A model generated the notes under the pieces. The model did no database searches, was not told the DNA's origin, and saw nothing but the letters and a program-made list of their open reading frames with translations. Of a DNA stretch of 36,629 nucleotides, positions 34,221 through 36,629 are shown piece after piece. Position 1 is the first letter of the stretch. Every line of letters starts with the position of its first letter. Made by a program: the position numbers and the translations under genes. Source of the stretch: Chloroflexota bacterium (GTDB lineage Bacteria; Chloroflexota; Anaerolineae; Aggregatilineales; UBA2796); contig JAJPHV010000062.1 in assembly GCA_021325095.1 (NCBI GenBank), positions 1 through 36,629 of the forward strand. Direction: 5' to 3'.

Positions 34221-35567
34221 TTGTCTGGACGGGATGATGGGTGGACGACGCGCCCGGTTGAGCATGGTTTTCTGGTCGGGGCCAGTGTGCGCAGTTCACG
34301 TCCGCTGATCAGCATCGAGGACTCGCTGGACGAACTGGCACTGCTAGCCGAAACCGCCGGAATCAAGGTGGTGGGTCGAGCCACACAACGAATGCAGCGC
34401 ATTGATCCGGCCACGTACATTGGAGCGGGTAAGGTCGAAGAAGTACGCGATCTGGTGGCCCAATGTGGCGCCGAAGTGGTCATTTTTGACGACGAACTCT
34501 CGCCGCGCCATCAGCGCGAGTTGGAGAAGGCGTTCGGTGAGGACATCAAAATCCTGGATCGCTCGGCGCTGATTCTGGACATTTTCGCGCAGCACGCGCA
34601 TACCCGCGAGGGAGCGCTGCAAGTCGAACTGGCTCAGTACGAATATCTGCTGCCGCGCCTGACCCGCCAGTGGACACACCTGGCCCGCCAGACGGGCGGC
34701 GGCGGTGGGCGCGGTGGATCGGCGGGCGTCGGGCTGCGCGGCCCCGGCGAGACCCAGCTTGAAGTGGACCGCCGCGAGATCGGGCGCAGGATCAGCAAGC
34801 TGAAACAGGAGCTTGAAGCGGTGCGCGCCCACCGAGGTCGCCAGCGGGCGCAGCGCAGCCGGATGGGGTTGCCTGTCGTGGCGCTGGTCGGCTACACCAA
34901 CGCTGGGAAATCGACGCTGCTTAACGTGCTGACGGGGGCCAACGTCTACGCCGCCGATCAGCTTTTTGCCACGCTCGACCCGACGACGCGCCTGCTGACT
35001 TTGCCCGGTGGCAAGTCGGCCCTGTTCTCGGATACGGTTGGTTTCATCCAGAAGCTACCGACGACCCTGATCGCGGCTTTCCGCGCCACCCTTGAGGAGG
35101 TGCTGGAAGCGGATATTCTGATTCACGTCGTGGACGCTTCACACCCAAACGCCAGCGCCCAGATCGAAACTGTAGAGGATACGCTGGCCGAGATCGACAT
35201 GCCGCGTATCCCGCGCATCCTGGCCCTGAACAAGATTGACCGGTTGGGCGGCAAGCCGCTGCCGGAGATCGCGCCGAAACGCTATGCTGCTGTCGTGCCG
35301 CTCTCGGCGCTGACGGGTGAAGGCATCGAGACGTTGAAAGCCGAAGTCGAGCGCATCCTGGCCGAAGCGATGGTTGAGATCAAGCTGACCCTGCCCCACC
35401 AGCGGGGTGATCTGCTTTCGTTGATTCACAAGTACGGGGTCGTGGATGCCGAAAAACACACCGAGGATGGTGTCACCATCCGGGCGCACGTGCCGCCGCG
35501 CCTCATCGCCCGTTTATCCGGCCTGGATGATGAACCGCAGACATCAGAGGAACACAAATCATCATGA
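34221..35567 (+). CDS. hflX: GTPase HflX
   Basis: This 448-residue ribosome-associated GTPase can split or rescue stalled ribosomes under stress. The N-terminal HflX domain contains YIGAGKVEEVRDLV and LSPRHQRELEKAFG. The Gly-rich linker is GGGGGRGGSAGVGLRGPGE. The GTP-binding motifs are GYTNAGKST (224-232), DTVGFIQKLP and NKID. The C-terminal domain is complete. The start is TTG, supported by AAGGGA eight bases upstream right after the aminotransferase stop codon. The stop overlaps the next gene's ATG by four bases, so three genes form one operon. Co-transcription with an aminotransferase is not obviously functional. Confidence 0.96.
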   Translation: MSGRDDGWTTRPVEHGFLVGASVRSSRPLISIEDSLDELALLAETAGIKVVGRATQRMQRIDPATYIGAGKVEEVRDLVAQCGAEVVIFDDELSPRHQRELEKAFGEDIKILDRSALILDIFAQHAHTREGALQVELAQYEYLLPRLTRQWTHLARQTGGGGGRGGSAGVGLRGPGETQLEVDRREIGRRISKLKQELEAVRAHRGRQRAQRSRMGLPVVALVGYTNAGKSTLLNVLTGANVYAADQLFATLDPTTRLLTLPGGKSALFSDTVGFIQKLPTTLIAAFRATLEEVLEADILIHVVDASHPNASAQIETVEDTLAEIDMPRIPRILALNKIDRLGGKPLPEIAPKRYAAVVPLSALTGEGIETLKAEVERILAEAMVEIKLTLPHQRGDLLSLIHKYGVVDAEKHTEDGVTIRAHVPPRLIARLSGLDDEPQTSEEHKSS

Positions 35568-35812
35568 GACAACTGGATCGCTCCGAGCGCGTCAAGTCGC
35601 TCATCAAGTGGTTATCGACCAGCCTGGCCTCCCGGCGCGGACTTCCGGTTCTCGGCGCGATCTTTCTGACGGTGATCAGCCTGATCGTCCATCTCATCGC
35701 AGCCATCAGCGGCAGCACGCTGATCGCCATCTGTGGCTTCTCGCTGCTGCACCTTGCTGTCTTCGCTGGCCTTCTCGGTACGCTGCTGGCCGAGCCGCTG
35801 GGCCGAGGGTAG
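35564..35812 (+). CDS. Small two-helix membrane protein, unknown function
   Basis: This 82-residue protein has a basic N-terminal amphipathic stretch (RSERVKSLIKWLSTSLASRRG) and two hydrophobic segments at about residues 28-50 and 53-74. The ATG overlaps the hflX TGA (ATGA), indicating translational coupling, and GAGGAA is 12 bases upstream. The family is not recognised. The basic N-terminus suggests the positively charged end is cytoplasmic. Repeat copy 6 starts shortly after its stop. Confidence 0.75.
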   Translation: MRQLDRSERVKSLIKWLSTSLASRRGLPVLGAIFLTVISLIVHLIAAISGSTLIAICGFSLLHLAVFAGLLGTLLAEPLGRG

Positions 35813-35826
35813 GATGTGGCGAGTTT

Positions 35827-35870
35827 ACCTCACCCGCTGATCCCCGCTCCGCCAGCAGAGAGGGGGAACC
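35827..35870. repeat. GC-rich palindromic repeat, half unit (copy 6)
   Basis: It begins with ACCTCACCCGCTGATCCCC and ends with AGAGGGGGAACC, matching the left halves of copies 3 and 4. It overlaps the earliest possible start of the lipoprotein ORF, adding repeat-encoded residues if that start is used. Confidence 0.8.
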
Positions 35871-35890
35871 GGCAGATATTATCTCCGATC

Positions 35891-36256
35891 TTGCGCAACC
35901 TCTGGGGCAAGTGGTGGATTCTTATGGCCCTGTGCCTGCTTGTGGTGGGCTGCCGGGATAACAATGCCCGGATCATTTTCGACAATAAATCGGCCTGCGG
36001 CACGATCCGCGCCACGCTGACGGATACCGTGACAGGCGATGTCAAGCAGGTGGACGTACCGATTGACCAGCGAGTCGAGGTCGTCGTCAAGCCGGACGTG
36101 TTCTACGAGTACATCGTCGATTTCACGTCTGCGGGCCGCACCGCCGACGATTACCGATGCGTGGCGGTGAAATCGGGACGGGTGCGCGTTCCGGCTGGCG
36201 CGGCGCAGACCTTCGCACTGGCCGCTGAGACGCCCACGCCGAGCGCTACACCGTGA
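35891..36256 (+). CDS. Putative lipoprotein, unknown function
   Basis: This 121-residue form starts at TTG and begins MRNLWGKWWILMALCLLVVG followed by Cys21: a charged start, a hydrophobic core and the lipobox LVVGC, the signal for lipid attachment and export. The mature part is a small beta-rich domain of about 100 residues with a Thr/Pro-rich tail (AETPTPSATP), typical of surface-exposed proteins. The frame is also open from GTG at 35816, but that adds repeat copy 6 sequence before the signal peptide and is unlikely to be real. No good Shine-Dalgarno is visible for either start. I do not recognise the family; two cysteines in the mature part could form a disulfide. Confidence 0.65.
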   Translation: MRNLWGKWWILMALCLLVVGCRDNNARIIFDNKSACGTIRATLTDTVTGDVKQVDVPIDQRVEVVVKPDVFYEYIVDFTSAGRTADDYRCVAVKSGRVRVPAGAAQTFALAAETPTPSATP

Positions 36257-36301
36257 ATATGAACGCCTGAGCAGTGACAACAAGTAGGGTGGGTAAGAGA
36301 C

Positions 36302-36565
36302 GTGGCTGCTGTGAATTATCGCCGAAGCGTTGAAGAATTGGAGCGGGTTGCTTCTCCGCCAATTCATCAGGGAATATTTCGCAACCAGGTAAGGCGCATG
36401 GCCCATCTCTCGGAAGACAGCTGTCGGCTCACGATCACTTTCCACAGTGTCCAGACCAACCACGAACTTCTCAACGCGGTTCCTGGTTTCGGGGATGTGT
36501 GTTTTCTGCGGCTGCCTATTCCTAGAGCGTGTTTGAAAAATAGGGAAGGTGCTCCTGGTAGGTAA
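36302..36565 (+). CDS. Questionable short ORF, possible remnant
   Basis: An 87-residue frame starts at GTG, with no recognised domain and no convincing ribosome binding site; its last codons run into the presumed insertion-sequence end at 36526. It may be a remnant of a gene interrupted by that element, or chance. The stretch 36257-36525 holds nothing else I can support. Confidence 0.2.
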   Translation: MAAVNYRRSVEELERVASPPIHQGIFRNQVRRMAHLSEDSCRLTITFHSVQTNHELLNAVPGFGDVCFLRLPIPRACLKNREGAPGR

Positions 36566-36629
36566 AATTGAGGGTACCAGCCAACAATTGAACCCAGCAG
36601 GAGCACAGAGAAGTGTGTCACAAAACAGA
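36526..36629 (+). mobile_element. Left end of a probable insertion sequence (cut by the window edge)
   Basis: GAGCGTGTTTGAAAAAT at 36526 has the look of an IS5/IS4-like terminal inverted repeat, from memory and not checked. GTGCTCCTG (36549-36557) and CAGGAGCAC (36598-36606) form a 9-bp hairpin. Within its right arm lies AGGAG, nine bases before a GTG at 36613 that opens a frame running off the window. Confidence 0.4.
36613..36629 (+). CDS. Start of a truncated ORF, possible transposase
   Basis: GTG at 36613 opens a frame (MCHKT...) to the window edge, with AGGAG (36599-36603) nine bases upstream. Too short to identify. The call as transposase rests only on its place just inside the putative insertion-sequence end. 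Confidence 0.3.

Noticed and set aside
36616..36622. TGTCACA near the right edge, identical to the ECF41 -35 element
   Set aside because: No CGTC can be seen at the right distance within the window, and it lies within the presumed start of a transposase frame; most likely chance.

Overview
The window is a 36.6 kb piece of a GC-rich bacterial chromosome, mostly housekeeping genes with some accessory cassettes. The most likely source is a member of the Chloroflexota (Anaerolineae-like). This is inferred from three things: several intergenic palindromes of the CCTCACCCC...GGGGTGAGG type, a fused ADP-forming acyl-CoA synthetase next to a BioD/DRTGG protein, and FHA-winged-helix regulators. No rRNA, tRNA or CRISPR array is visible, so the phylum is not proven.

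Layout. 0.1-3.9 kb: GNAT acetyltransferase (-), class I aminotransferase (+), small two-helix membrane protein (+), polysaccharide deacetylase (-) and an unrecognised single-pass membrane protein (+). 4.1-7.8 kb: gyrA behind a structured leader with a possible 13-codon upstream ORF, then a multi-hairpin element that contains the gyrA stop codon, then an FHA-winged-helix regulator. 8.0-16.8 kb: a long minus-strand run, in transcription order a helical protein of unknown function, double-hotdog thioesterase, ADP-forming acyl-CoA synthetase, BioD/DRTGG protein, enolase, pyruvate kinase and a glycine-rich RRM protein. 16.9-18.3 kb: prs followed by a CheY-like receiver (-). 18.5-20.1 kb: GntR/FCD regulator and arginase (+). 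20.2-23.1 kb: the copper operon csoR-copZ-copA (+). 23.4-26.6 kb: a carboxymuconolactone-decarboxylase-like gene, an ECF41-type sigma factor and a flavin oxidoreductase (+). 26.8-29.7 kb: M20 amidohydrolase (-) and a DegT-type aminotransferase (+). 29.8-32.7 kb: uvrA (-). 33.0-36.3 kb: a second class I aminotransferase, hflX, a small membrane protein and a lipoprotein (+). The last ~100 bases look like the left end of an insertion sequence.

How the genes work together. Enolase, pyruvate kinase and the ADP-forming synthetase could jointly convert phosphoglycerate through pyruvate and an acyl-CoA to free acid plus ATP. The copper operon has a readable extended -10 promoter, a CsoR-type operator just downstream of it and an internal terminator between chaperone and pump. 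The ECF41 cassette carries the family's expected autoregulatory promoter, TGTCACA, 16 bases, CGTC. uvrA has a near-consensus promoter and a GAAC-N4-GTTC box, which fits SOS control.

Six related GC-rich palindromic repeats lie between genes throughout the window. Two of them run into the predicted 5' ends of ORFs and make those starts doubtful. No wholly new defence or biosynthetic system is evident. The most interesting leads are the repeat families, the thioesterase/ADP-forming synthetase/BioD-DRTGG operon, the ECF41 promoter, and the hairpin that could hide the ribosome binding site at the insertion-sequence edge.
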